A stretch of 64,000 nucleotides of DNA from DASVEE01 sp036380735 (lineage in GTDB: Bacteria; Acidobacteriota; Thermoanaerobaculia; Gp7-AA8): contig DASVEE010000006.1 in NCBI GenBank assembly GCA_036380735.1, forward strand, positions 1 through 64,000, in the 5' to 3' direction. Below are positions 51,004-58,647 of this stretch, in pieces (the stretch's first letter is position 1; each line of letters starts with the position of its first letter). Made by a program: the position numbers and the translations under genes. The notes beneath the pieces are model-generated. The model did no database searches. It was given only the letters and a program-made list of their open reading frames with translations, and was not told the origin of the DNA.

Positions 51004-53121
51004 TCAGTAACTGACCTTCAACTGATAAGTCGTCCGCGTAGACGCATACCGCCACACCAGCACGTACACGTTCACCGCCGTGCTACCGGTGTTCGTCCAC
51101 GACGCCTGATCCGCGGTGGTCCCGCCGTTCTCGGAGCTCGCCACCTCGAGTCCTGCCGCGTCGTACAGATAGAGGTCGTAGTCCACCGACAGGCCGTTGA
51201 GCAGCGCCGTCACCGTGCTCCCCGCCGGCAGGCTCAGACGGAAGAAGTCGTTCTGCTGCGAGGTGGAGTCGTTGAGGAACGTTCCGGAGATCTGGTTGCA
51301 GTTCCCCGAGATGACCTGCGGCGCGGTCATGCTGTTGTTCGGCTCCACGTCCGAGATCGCATTGCAGCTTGCCGCCGCGTAGGTGATCTTCAATTGATAC
51401 GTCGTGCGAGCATGCTGGACCTCACGGAAGACGAGGATGTAGACGTCGATCGCCGAGGCACCGTTGTTGGTCCACGACGCCTGGTCGGGGGTGGTGCCGC
51501 CGTTGTAGGAGGAACCGACCCAGTTGCCGAAGGCGTCGTAGATCTCCAGGTCGTAGTCGGCCGTGAGACCGTCGAGCAATGCCGTCACCGCGTGGCCGGC
51601 CGGCAGGTTCAGGCGGAAGTAGTCGTACTCCTCCTGCAGCGGGGTCGGGTCGTTGGCGAAGGTCCCCGAGATCTGGTTGCAAGTCCCCGAAATCACCTGC
51701 GCGGTCGTCCCGGTGTCGTTCGGCTCCACGTCGGAAATGGAATTGCAGGCCGGGGGCGGCGGCCCCGAGACTGCCGGCCGGATGGCCAGCGCCGGCGTCC
51801 AGCCGGGGTTCGTGCCGCTTCCCGAGTAGGCGCCGCGGAAGGTCGTGTTCCGCGTCGTGCCGTTGAAATCGCGGTTGTAGTCCAGCAGCGACGTGAACGG
51901 GGTGTAGTCGATGGCGGTGCCCTGGAGCTGCCCGGTCTTCGGGTAGAGGTCGAGCCCCGCTCCCAACGCCGCCATCGGGTTGTTGAGGTAGGTCGAGGCC
52001 TGGGAGTAGGTCCCGGTCACGTTGTTGGTCTGCGTCCCGCCCGTCAGCGGGGTGCCGGCGAAGACGGCATTGCCGACGACGCGCTGCGGATAGTTGGGAT
52101 CGGCGCCCGAGATGCGGATGCCGTTGAGGCCCGCCACGATCGTGTTGTTGAAGATGTCGATCCGCCGCGGCACGCTGTTGTGCGCCTGGATCCGGATCGC
52201 ATCACTGTTGCGGTTCACCAGCAGGTTGTCGTGGAAAGCGATGTTGCCTTCCCCCTGGAATAGCGACTCGGTGGGGTTCTGATAGAAGAGGTTCCCGTAG
52301 ATCTGGTAGATGTCCGTGGAGCCCGCGCCCGAGAGCGGCCAGTGGCCCACCAGCAGGTTCGGCGCGCTGCCGCCCGCCTCGTTGGCGAACGTGTTGTAGC
52401 GGATGATCGTCGTGCCGCTCGACGGCGCCCCGACCCCGGTGCTGCGGGCGAGCTGGTGCTTGAACTGCGCGTTGTAGTCGAGGGTGTCGTAGATGAGGTT
52501 GTACTCGACGAGGGAGTTGGAGATCTCGTAGTTGCCGGAGGAGTCGCCCAGGTACATCCCCGTGCCCGTCGCATTGATCGTGGTGTGGCGGATGACCCAG
52601 TTCCAGGCCGGGCACTTGGTGCTGATGCCCACGCGGAGATAGTTCGGGTTGAAGTTCGTGATCTTCAGCCGCTCGATCAGGATGTGATGCACGGACACGG
52701 AGGTCGCCTCGGCCTTGACGCCGTCGCCCGCCTTGTCCAGACCGTCGAGCGAGAGGTTGCGCACGGCGATGTAGCTCGAGTCCTTGAGGCTGATGACGTT
52801 CCAACTGTCGCTCCCGGTGAAGAGGGCAGGGGAGCCGCTGGCCGGACCCTCGAAGACGATGCACTTGCCCGGCTGGCCATTCTTGCCATGGATGGGAAGC
52901 CCCTGCGTGTACGTGCCGGCGGCGAACAGGAGCCGGTCGCCCGGGATCAGTCCCGCGATCAGCGACCGGTAGTTGGAGGGTGTTGCATTGATGGTGCGGA
53001 GAGGGGCGGCGCCGTTACAGCCGCTCAACGTCTGGTCGAGAGTCTGCGCCTGCGCCGCCGCGGCGACGGCGAAAAGAAGGGTGGTGGTAAGTACAATCCG
53101 GGACAGAGCTTTCCTCAGCAT
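51004..53121 (-). CDS. Secreted beta-helix protein with two PPC domains (tandem paralogue B)
   Basis: A 705-residue protein with the same layout as the neighbour at 48758: signal peptide MLRKALSRIVLTTTLLFAVA, beta-helix about 35-465, then two PPC domains. Long blocks are identical between the two (for example SGCNGAAPLRTINATPSNYR, SWNVISLKDSSYIA and the last PPC domain), while the mid-helix loops differ (GYDFSNSL versus NYEISNSL; SVSGLDVRP versus a two-residue-shorter GSAP). Even the 5' leader (GGAATGA or GGAGTCATTCC context) is shared. A recent tandem duplication with divergence focused on surface loops is likely. GAGGAATGACTCC precedes the ATG. Confidence 0.86.
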   Translation of the reverse strand: MLRKALSRIVLTTTLLFAVAAAAQAQTLDQTLSGCNGAAPLRTINATPSNYRSLIAGLIPGDRLLFAAGTYTQGLPIHGKNGQPGKCIVFEGPASGSPALFTGSDSWNVISLKDSSYIAVRNLSLDGLDKAGDGVKAEATSVSVHHILIERLKITNFNPNYLRVGISTKCPAWNWVIRHTTINATGTGMYLGDSSGNYEISNSLVEYNLIYDTLDYNAQFKHQLARSTGVGAPSSGTTIIRYNTFANEAGGSAPNLLVGHWPLSGAGSTDIYQIYGNLFYQNPTESLFQGEGNIAFHDNLLVNRNSDAIRIQAHNSVPRRIDIFNNTIVAGLNGIRISGADPNYPQRVVGNAVFAGTPLTGGTQTNNVTGTYSQASTYLNNPMAALGAGLDLYPKTGQLQGTAIDYTPFTSLLDYNRDFNGTTRNTTFRGAYSGSGTNPGWTPALAIRPAVSGPPPPACNSISDVEPNDTGTTAQVISGTCNQISGTFANDPTPLQEEYDYFRLNLPAGHAVTALLDGLTADYDLEIYDAFGNWVGSSYNGGTTPDQASWTNNGASAIDVYILVFREVQHARTTYQLKITYAAASCNAISDVEPNNSMTAPQVISGNCNQISGTFLNDSTSQQNDFFRLSLPAGSTVTALLNGLSVDYDLYLYDAAGLEVASSENGGTTADQASWTNTGSTAVNVYVLVWRYASTRTTYQLKVSY

Positions 53122-53352
53122 GGAGTCATTCCTCTTTAGGTAGCTGCGAATTAGGAAACGCGACACCGAACGACGACGCTGATCGGCTGCCGACTTCAGG
53201 GCAGCCTTAAGGACGCACCTATGCAACGCCGGAGCCGTGGAGGGCAGGATCTGTGAGCATGCATGTGACAGAAATGCCTCGCTTCCATTCGGCCTCGTCG
53301 CCCCAGTTCCCGCTTGGCTTTACCGCGCGGAGCACTCTATCCTGACGCCACG

Positions 53353-54372
53353 ATGAAGAAACTGCTGGTGGTCGTGATCGTGATCGCGCTGGTCGTCTGG
53401 GTCATCTCCTGGTTCCGCGCGCCGGAAGCCGTCTCCACGTCGGTGGCGAAACCGTGGCCCGCGGAATTGGGGACGCTGGACGACGCGGCGAAGCGGTGGC
53501 CGCCGCAGCAGACGAACGGCGGGGCGGCGAAGCTGACCGCGCTGGCGAGCGCGCTGCCGAAGAACGAGGCCGTCGACGCCTTCGTGGCGCGCGAGCTCGC
53601 GAAGGGGGAGCTCGCGATCGGCGACGCACCCGCGCTTCCCGATGTCGCCCCGATCCGCGAGCTGCTGCTGCGCGAGCCGATCTCGTGGAAGAGCGAGGAA
53701 GGCGTCGGCGGCGGCGATCCGATGAATGCCATGCGTGCCATGCAACTGACCGTGGCCAGGGCGCTCGTCGCCAGCGCGCTGGCAAAAGCGCGCGCGAACG
53801 ATCCCGCGGCATGGGAAGACCTGCACGCCGTCTGGAAGCTCGCCCGCACGCTCGACCCGCAGCCGCAGATGATGCTGCAGACCGCCGCGCTGACGATGGA
53901 GCGGATGATCAACGGCGTCGCCTGGAAGATGCCGCTGCCCGCGCCGGCGTGGCTCGCCGAGCTGCAGCAGCGCGACAGCGTGCCGCAGCTCCTCGCGTCC
54001 TTTCACTACACGGCCGACTCGTACGCAGACTCCGGCATGCAACTGTTTCCGACGAAGGCTCTCGCCAACTCGGTCGAGCACGATCGCGCGATCGCCGAGG
54101 CGCTGGCGAAAGAAACGCGCTGCGACGTGACCGTGCCGATGAACGAGCTGGGCACCGACCTCACCTCCGTCTGGCGCCGCGCCTTCCGCTACCGCGCAGA
54201 GCGCGAGGCCACCGCGAACGCGCTGCGCGCGCGCGAAGGGAAGGCAATAGAGACGACGTCACGCTGCACCGACGGCACCTGGGCCTTCGACGGCACCACG
54301 CTGCGCTTCAGCCGCGAAATCGCTACCGCGCCGCCGGATAAGCCGATGCCGCTGGTGTTGCAGGTGAAGTAA
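53353..54372 (+). CDS. Membrane-anchored protein of unknown function
   Basis: A 339-residue protein with one N-terminal helix (MKKLLVVVIVIALVVWVISW) and an otherwise soluble, mostly alpha-helical extracytoplasmic body rich in Ala, Arg and Glu (LRHLAIIEG-type repeats are absent). It contains TVARALVASALAKARANDPA and LHAVWKLARTLDPQPQMMLQ, suggesting a helical bundle. No named family recognised. The start at 53353 is chosen because it opens directly on the helix. It converges on the reductase gene, with a nonamer element between. Confidence 0.72.
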   Translation: MKKLLVVVIVIALVVWVISWFRAPEAVSTSVAKPWPAELGTLDDAAKRWPPQQTNGGAAKLTALASALPKNEAVDAFVARELAKGELAIGDAPALPDVAPIRELLLREPISWKSEEGVGGGDPMNAMRAMQLTVARALVASALAKARANDPAAWEDLHAVWKLARTLDPQPQMMLQTAALTMERMINGVAWKMPLPAPAWLAELQQRDSVPQLLASFHYTADSYADSGMQLFPTKALANSVEHDRAIAEALAKETRCDVTVPMNELGTDLTSVWRRAFRYRAEREATANALRAREGKAIETTSRCTDGTWAFDGTTLRFSREIATAPPDKPMPLVLQVK

Positions 54373-54373
54373 G

Positions 54374-54500
54374 GGGAACGATAGGACCTATAGAACCAAT
54401 AGGACCAATCGGACTGATCGGACTGACCCCCCCTCCGTTGTCCTATTCGTCCTATAGGTCCTATCCGTCCTATCCGTCCTATCCGTCCTATCGTTCCCCC
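54374..54500. repeat. Nonamer palindromic element (two arms) overlapping a gene end
   Basis: Left arm from GGGGAACGATAGGACC with six units (three degenerate, GATCGGACT); centre near 54425-54440; right arm of seven units ending ATCGTTCCCCC. On the - strand its end reads GGGGAACGATAG, which encodes the final Gly-Glu-Arg-stop of the reductase. Confidence 0.92.
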
Positions 54501-55318
54501 GGTTCACCTTCCAGCGATGCCCGCAACGCTTCCTGCCACGGGCGCAGCGGCGGCGTGCATCGCATCGGCGTCCAGCGCGGACGCGGCGCCAGCCGCCGCA
54601 GCGATTCCTCCGTCCTGCAGTCGATCAGCGCCTCCGGCGCTCCGGTGAGCCGCGCCGCTTCGCGCGCGAACGTCTCGTACGAACAGACGCCGTCGTTCGC
54701 CACGTGGTGCGTGCCGTACGCGCCGCGCTCCACGAGCTCCAGCACTCGCGCCGTCAGGTCGCCGACGAACGTCGTGCTGGCGAAAGTATCGGTGATGGCC
54801 TGCACGCGGTCGCCGTGCCCGAGACGCGCGGCGACCGTGCTGAGGAAGCTGTCCTTCGCCGGGCCGAAGACCCACGACGTGCGCACGATGATGGCGCGCG
54901 CCGCAGCGTTCCGCACCGCCTGCTCGCCGCGCGCTTTCGTCACGCCGTAGACGTTGATCGCGCTCGGCTCGTCCTCGGCCGTGTACGCGATGCCGTCGGT
55001 GCGGCGCCCGTCGAACACGTAGTTCGTGCTGAAGTGCACGATCGCCGCGCCGAGCGACTCCGCCGCGCGCGCGAGCTGCTCCGGCCCCGCGACGTTCACG
55101 CGCTCCGCGAGCGCCGGATCGCTCTCGCAGTCATCCACGCCGATCACCGCGCAGTTGAAGATGACGTCGGGCCGGATGCGGCCGACGGCGTCATCGACGG
55201 CGCGCGCGTCCGTGATGTCGAGATCGCGGTGCCGCAGCGCCACGACGGCGTGTCCCTCATACGCCGCGGCCAAACTGGATCCGACCAGCCCGGCCGCGCC
55301 GGTAATGAGCACCCGCAT
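54488..55318 (-). CDS. RmlD-like sugar-nucleotide (dTDP-4-dehydrorhamnose-type) reductase
   Basis: A 276-residue short-chain dehydrogenase. The NAD(P)-binding motif is ITGAAGLVGSSLA (Gly7, Gly10, Gly13), and the catalytic pair is YGVTK (Tyr124, Lys128). Family blocks are DLDITDARAVDDAVGRIRPD, VIFNCAVIGVDDCESDP, HFSTNYVFDG, IIVRTSWVFGP and TFASTTFVGDLTARVLEL. This matches RmlD/RfbD-type reductases that finish dTDP-rhamnose synthesis, but no other rhamnose gene is nearby, so a different sugar nucleotide is possible. The protein's last residues GER and the TAG stop are encoded by the end of the nonamer element. A TTG one codon upstream is an alternative start. Confidence 0.88.
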   Translation of the reverse strand: MRVLITGAAGLVGSSLAAAYEGHAVVALRHRDLDITDARAVDDAVGRIRPDVIFNCAVIGVDDCESDPALAERVNVAGPEQLARAAESLGAAIVHFSTNYVFDGRRTDGIAYTAEDEPSAINVYGVTKARGEQAVRNAAARAIIVRTSWVFGPAKDSFLSTVAARLGHGDRVQAITDTFASTTFVGDLTARVLELVERGAYGTHHVANDGVCSYETFAREAARLTGAPEALIDCRTEESLRRLAPRPRWTPMRCTPPLRPWQEALRASLEGEPGER

Positions 55319-55358
55319 CAATGCATTTCATCCTACCTCGACACCCACGTCCAGCCGC

Positions 55359-55378
55359 TTCGTCCCATTCGTCCCTCA
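55359..55378. repeat. Nonamer element fragment at a gene end
   Basis: Two units (CGTCCCATTCGTCCC) abutting the stop codon (TGA, complement of 55376-55378) of the gene to the right, the only part of an element left here. Confidence 0.7.
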
Positions 55379-57580
55379 GGAGCTCAAATCCAGCGTCAGC
55401 GTCCCCCCCGGCGCAAGAACCCCCTCACGACAGCGCGGTTCCGGCCGCGCGTCGGGCGACGCTTGCACCGGCGCGATGGTGCAAGCGCGATACGCGCCGG
55501 GTGCTACGTTCGGCACGCTCAGTTGCCGCCCCGTCAGGATGTTGCCCTGCGACCGCGCCCACGAGGCCAGATCGGCGAACATGAACGGGATGCCGGCGCG
55601 TGCGACGTTCGGCAGATTGTCTTCCGGCCACGACAGCAGCAGCGTGCCGCCCGCCGGCTCGAGCTCCAGGGTCAGTGGCGCGCCGCTCATCGGCACGTCG
55701 TAGTTCTGCAGCGTCTTGCCGGCCGCGCCGACGACGATCCAGGCGTGCTGCGTCGCTTCCGGAACGTGCAGCTCGAAGCCGCCGTCTTCTCGCGAGACGT
55801 CGCGCACCTGCGGGTGACTCGACGGGCCGACGAACGCCTGCGCCGAGACACGCGCGCCGATCACCGCACCGCCCCGCGAGACGACACGCCCTTTGAGCGC
55901 GCGGTCGGGCTCCAGCCGCAACTCGATCGGCGGCTCCAGCGCGCCGGCTTTCACCGCCACCTGCCGGCTGGCGCTGCGGCGGCCGGTGCGCAGATCGGCG
56001 GCCTGGAAATCGACCGCGGTTTCCGGCAGCCCGCGGAACGTGAACGTGCCGTCCGGATAAACGCGCGTGACCACGGAGCGACCGGCTGCATTCGCCGTCA
56101 CTTCCACCGCATCGCGCGGCAGCCGATCGGGATCGACGACGATGCCGCGCACGACGCTGTCGGGGATGCGCAGCACGATGTCGTCGTCGCCGACGGCGAC
56201 GTGTGTGACCGTCTCCAGCTTCGGCATACGCCCGGCCACCTGCACCGTCCACTCGCCGCCATTCGGCAGCGAGCCTTCGAAGATGCCCTCGTCGTTCGTG
56301 TTCAGCCGCACGCTCACCTGCCCCGTGCGCTCGCCGAACCAGAGATCGGCCGGCAGGGGAGCGTCGCCGAGGAGCACCTTGCCGCGGACCGGCACCACCG
56401 GAACGTCGATCGTGACCTCGGACGTCATCGCGTCCGCGACGGCGAAGTCACGCCGGGCGAAGACGCTGCCGCGGCCGTCCGTCACGGCGAGTTGGAACGA
56501 GCCGGGTGCCTGCTCGTCGACGTGGACGTGCCCGTGCTCGTCCACCGGTCCGCGGAACGCCGGCTCCGGTTCGTGTCCGACGCTGAACGTGGCGACGCGG
56601 CGCACCTCGACGCGCCACGGTTGTCCGTTCGGATCTTTCACCGGTCGCACGGTGAGGTGCAGCGTCACCGGCGGCTCGAGCGCCACCGGCCTGCGCAGCA
56701 CCGTCTCGTTTCCTTCAGTGACGTCGATCGGGAAGACACGCGACGGCGCGAAGCCCTTCGCCGCGACGGTCAGCACGAACGTGCCCGCCGGGAGCGACAC
56801 GAGCTGCGCGACGCCGCGCTCGTTGAACGTCACTTCCGCGAGCGGGGCCGACAACCGGTCGCCGGTCTGCGACGCCTCGGTCGCCGTCATCCGCTTCACG
56901 GTCGCGCGCGCCGGCGTCTCGAGCAGCTTGGCCGTTTCGCCGTCGAGAAACGCGAGGAGCGAGGCTCCTTGCTTCAGGCGGATCTCGCCGAGGTCGGCCG
57001 GCTTTTCGGGAGTGAGCGCGAAGCCCCAGCGGTATGCGGGCGCATAGCCTTTGACGCGAACGGAGACGTCGAGCGTCGTCGCCGGGACCGCGCACGACCA
57101 GCGGCCGTCGGCGGCGACGTCGCAGTCGCGCCGCGTGCCGCGCGCGATCTCGGGCCGCTTGGCCGGCTGCGGAGGCGACTCCAGCTCGACCGTCACCGAC
57201 TTCGGGACCTCTTGCTTCTCCGGAACGAGCAAGCGGCCGCGCAGCGTCGTCGTCCGCCATACCGGCACGTTGACGGTCTTCGTCTCGCCCGCAGGCGGCA
57301 TCGTGACCATGCCTGGCGGCGACCAGAAGCCGGGCGCGTCCAGCGACACGGCCCAGCGCGTGCCGGGCGCTTCCTCGACCGTGACGGCCGCGCCGGCGAT
57401 CTCGACCCGCAGCTCTTGCGCTTCCTTCGACGGATCGGCGTTCACGGCGCGCAGGATGAACGTACCTTGAAGCGGCGCCGCCGAGCCGTTACGCACGTCC
57501 GGCCGCAGCTCGACCGCCGCGCGAGCTTCCAGTGCAAACGCGGCCAGCAGGGCCGCACGACACAACAGTTGATTTCGCAT
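55376..57580 (-). CDS. Secreted protein with repeated carboxypeptidase-regulatory-like (beta-sandwich) domains
   Basis: A 734-residue protein with a signal peptide (MRNQLLCRAALLAAFALEARA). The rest is about six beta-sandwich modules of the carboxypeptidase regulatory-like/CNA-B type: AEVTFNERGVAQLVSLPAGTF, then VLTVAAKGFAPSRVF; VRGIVVDPDRLPRDAVEVTA; VYPDGTFTFRGLPETAVDFQ; LKGRVVSRGGAVIGARVSAQ; REDGGFELHVPEATQHAWIV. No catalytic motif. Such proteins form envelope or surface structures. It ends with a C-terminal module around LELEPAGGTLLLSWPEDNLP. An alternative start further upstream would read into low-complexity sequence, so 57580 is preferred. Confidence 0.8.
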   Translation of the reverse strand: MRNQLLCRAALLAAFALEARAAVELRPDVRNGSAAPLQGTFILRAVNADPSKEAQELRVEIAGAAVTVEEAPGTRWAVSLDAPGFWSPPGMVTMPPAGETKTVNVPVWRTTTLRGRLLVPEKQEVPKSVTVELESPPQPAKRPEIARGTRRDCDVAADGRWSCAVPATTLDVSVRVKGYAPAYRWGFALTPEKPADLGEIRLKQGASLLAFLDGETAKLLETPARATVKRMTATEASQTGDRLSAPLAEVTFNERGVAQLVSLPAGTFVLTVAAKGFAPSRVFPIDVTEGNETVLRRPVALEPPVTLHLTVRPVKDPNGQPWRVEVRRVATFSVGHEPEPAFRGPVDEHGHVHVDEQAPGSFQLAVTDGRGSVFARRDFAVADAMTSEVTIDVPVVPVRGKVLLGDAPLPADLWFGERTGQVSVRLNTNDEGIFEGSLPNGGEWTVQVAGRMPKLETVTHVAVGDDDIVLRIPDSVVRGIVVDPDRLPRDAVEVTANAAGRSVVTRVYPDGTFTFRGLPETAVDFQAADLRTGRRSASRQVAVKAGALEPPIELRLEPDRALKGRVVSRGGAVIGARVSAQAFVGPSSHPQVRDVSREDGGFELHVPEATQHAWIVVGAAGKTLQNYDVPMSGAPLTLELEPAGGTLLLSWPEDNLPNVARAGIPFMFADLASWARSQGNILTGRQLSVPNVAPGAYRACTIAPVQASPDARPEPRCREGVLAPGGTLTLDLSS

Positions 57581-57594
57581 AGGCGTAGAAAAGT

Positions 57595-57629
57595 GCCGGG
57601 CAGGCGGAGTTCGCGGTCGCCTGCCCGGC
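57595..57629 (-). terminator. Terminator hairpin
   Basis: A perfect 12-bp stem GCCGGGCAGGCG / CGCCTGCCCGGC with an 11-base loop, 24 bp after the end of the small Cys-rich gene and 14 bp before the next start on the same strand. Confidence 0.7.
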
Positions 57630-57653
57630 CCGAGCGGGAATCGGTTCAGTGGA

Positions 57654-58031
57654 TCAGTAACAGTAGGCGTATTCGGCCGAGCAGGCGCCGGTATCGTTGC
57701 GATACCCGCCGCCACCGGGGTAGCCGGTGCCACCACCGCCACCGCCACCGCCGCTGACTTCGGTGTAGTAGCACCCGTAGCCGTACTCAGAACACGCAAC
57801 GAGCGTCTGCAGCCGGCCGCCGGCGATGACCTGATACTGCGCGTGGCAATCCGAGTTGCCCCACGAATTGCTCATCGGCCGGCCGCACCCGCCGGTCTGG
57901 TAGTAATACGTGACACCATTGATCGTCGTCGTCGCGTTTTGCACGTTGCACTTGTAGCAGGCGTAAGCGGAGGGCGCCCACCACAGTGCTACGGCACTCA
58001 CGACAAGCAACACGAAGCGTCCTGGACTCAT
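57654..58031 (-). CDS. Small secreted Cys/Gly-rich protein
   Basis: A 125-residue protein with a signal peptide (MSPGRFVLLVVSAVALWWAP) and a mature part containing nine cysteines and a glycine run (GGGGGGGG, then TGYPGGGGYRND). Pattern: CYKC near the start, GGCGRPM, DCHAQY, then VACSEYGYGCYYTEV, and ACSAEYAYCY at the C-terminus. It probably folds through disulfides. GAGGGAGG precedes the ATG. No family recognised; a small extracellular toxin-like or structural peptide is possible. Confidence 0.75.
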   Translation of the reverse strand: MSPGRFVLLVVSAVALWWAPSAYACYKCNVQNATTTINGVTYYYQTGGCGRPMSNSWGNSDCHAQYQVIAGGRLQTLVACSEYGYGCYYTEVSGGGGGGGGTGYPGGGGYRNDTGACSAEYAYCY

Positions 58032-58194
58032 GAATCCTCCCTCGATTCTCTTGCGGTTTGCGAACTCTCGACCATGAAAATAGGTACCGTGCTTTGCACT
58101 CGTCAAGGGGGGAATGCGACGCTCGCAAAAAATATATTTTGCGCGTTGCTGGCCATATTCAACGGCGTTGTCCGTCGCCATTTCGGACCTGCTG

Positions 58195-58222
58195 TTGACA
58201 CCGCGACTGTATACTGTATACT
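58195..58222 (+). promoter_or_regulatory. Sigma-70 promoter for the GntR regulator gene
   Basis: TTGACA (58195-58200) and TATACT (58217-58222), spaced 16 bp; the start codon is 24 bp downstream of the -10 box. Confidence 0.75.
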
Positions 58223-58234
58223 TACACCATACAG
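58207..58234. promoter_or_regulatory. Candidate GntR operator
   Basis: An inverted repeat CTGTAT (58207-58212) ... ATACAG (58229-58234) with an inner GTATACTGTATAC overlaps the -10 box. Position and symmetry fit autorepression by the regulator encoded just downstream. Confidence 0.55.
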
Positions 58235-58245
58235 TTGAAGCGCGC

Positions 58246-58626
58246 ATGCACATCCTCATCGACGAAGCCGACCCGAGACCGATCTACCGGCAGGTAGCCG
58301 ATGAGATCCGGCGCCTGATTGCCGGGGGAGTGCTGGCCGAGGGAGAGGCCTTGCCGTCGGTGCGGCAGGTGGCGATCGACCTCGGCGTCAATCTCAACAC
58401 CATCGCCGGCGCCTATCGCGAGCTGCAGGCCGAGGGGCTGGTGACGATCCGCCACGGCTCCGGCGCCGTCGTGGCGTCGCGCAAGAGGAAAACGAAGGAC
58501 GCGGGCGACCTGCGCAAGCCGCTGCAATCGGCGCTGACCGCGCTGGTGTTGGCCGGAGTTCCGCGCGAGGAGATCGTGAGTCTCGTCCGGCGCGAGCTTC
58601 GCGCCATGAAGAAAAGCTCCAAATGA
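58246..58626 (+). CDS. GntR-family regulator (YtrA-like subgroup)
   Basis: A 126-residue protein. The winged helix is complete: RPIYRQVADEIRRLIAGGVL, AEGEALPSVRQVAIDLGVNL, NTIAGAYRELQAEGLVTIRH and GSGAVV (residues 11-78). The short C-terminal tail of about 45 residues (LRKPLQSALTALVLAGVPRE) is typical of the YtrA branch, which lacks a large effector domain and usually controls an adjacent transporter or membrane gene. The start at 58246 follows a consensus promoter overlapping a palindrome, so it is probably autoregulated. The gene is followed after 21 bp by a DUF1648 membrane protein, its likely target. Confidence 0.93.
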   Translation: MHILIDEADPRPIYRQVADEIRRLIAGGVLAEGEALPSVRQVAIDLGVNLNTIAGAYRELQAEGLVTIRHGSGAVVASRKRKTKDAGDLRKPLQSALTALVLAGVPREEIVSLVRRELRAMKKSSK

Positions 58627-58647
58627 ACGCTGAAGGAGGCAAGGGTC

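Noticed and set aside
53122..53352. A gene between the beta-helix paralogue and the anchored protein
   Set aside because: Short frames only; none has a start signal or protein-like sequence.
54704..57757. A 1017-codon + strand frame opposite the reductase and secreted protein
   Set aside because: Arg/His-rich antisense translation across two real genes.
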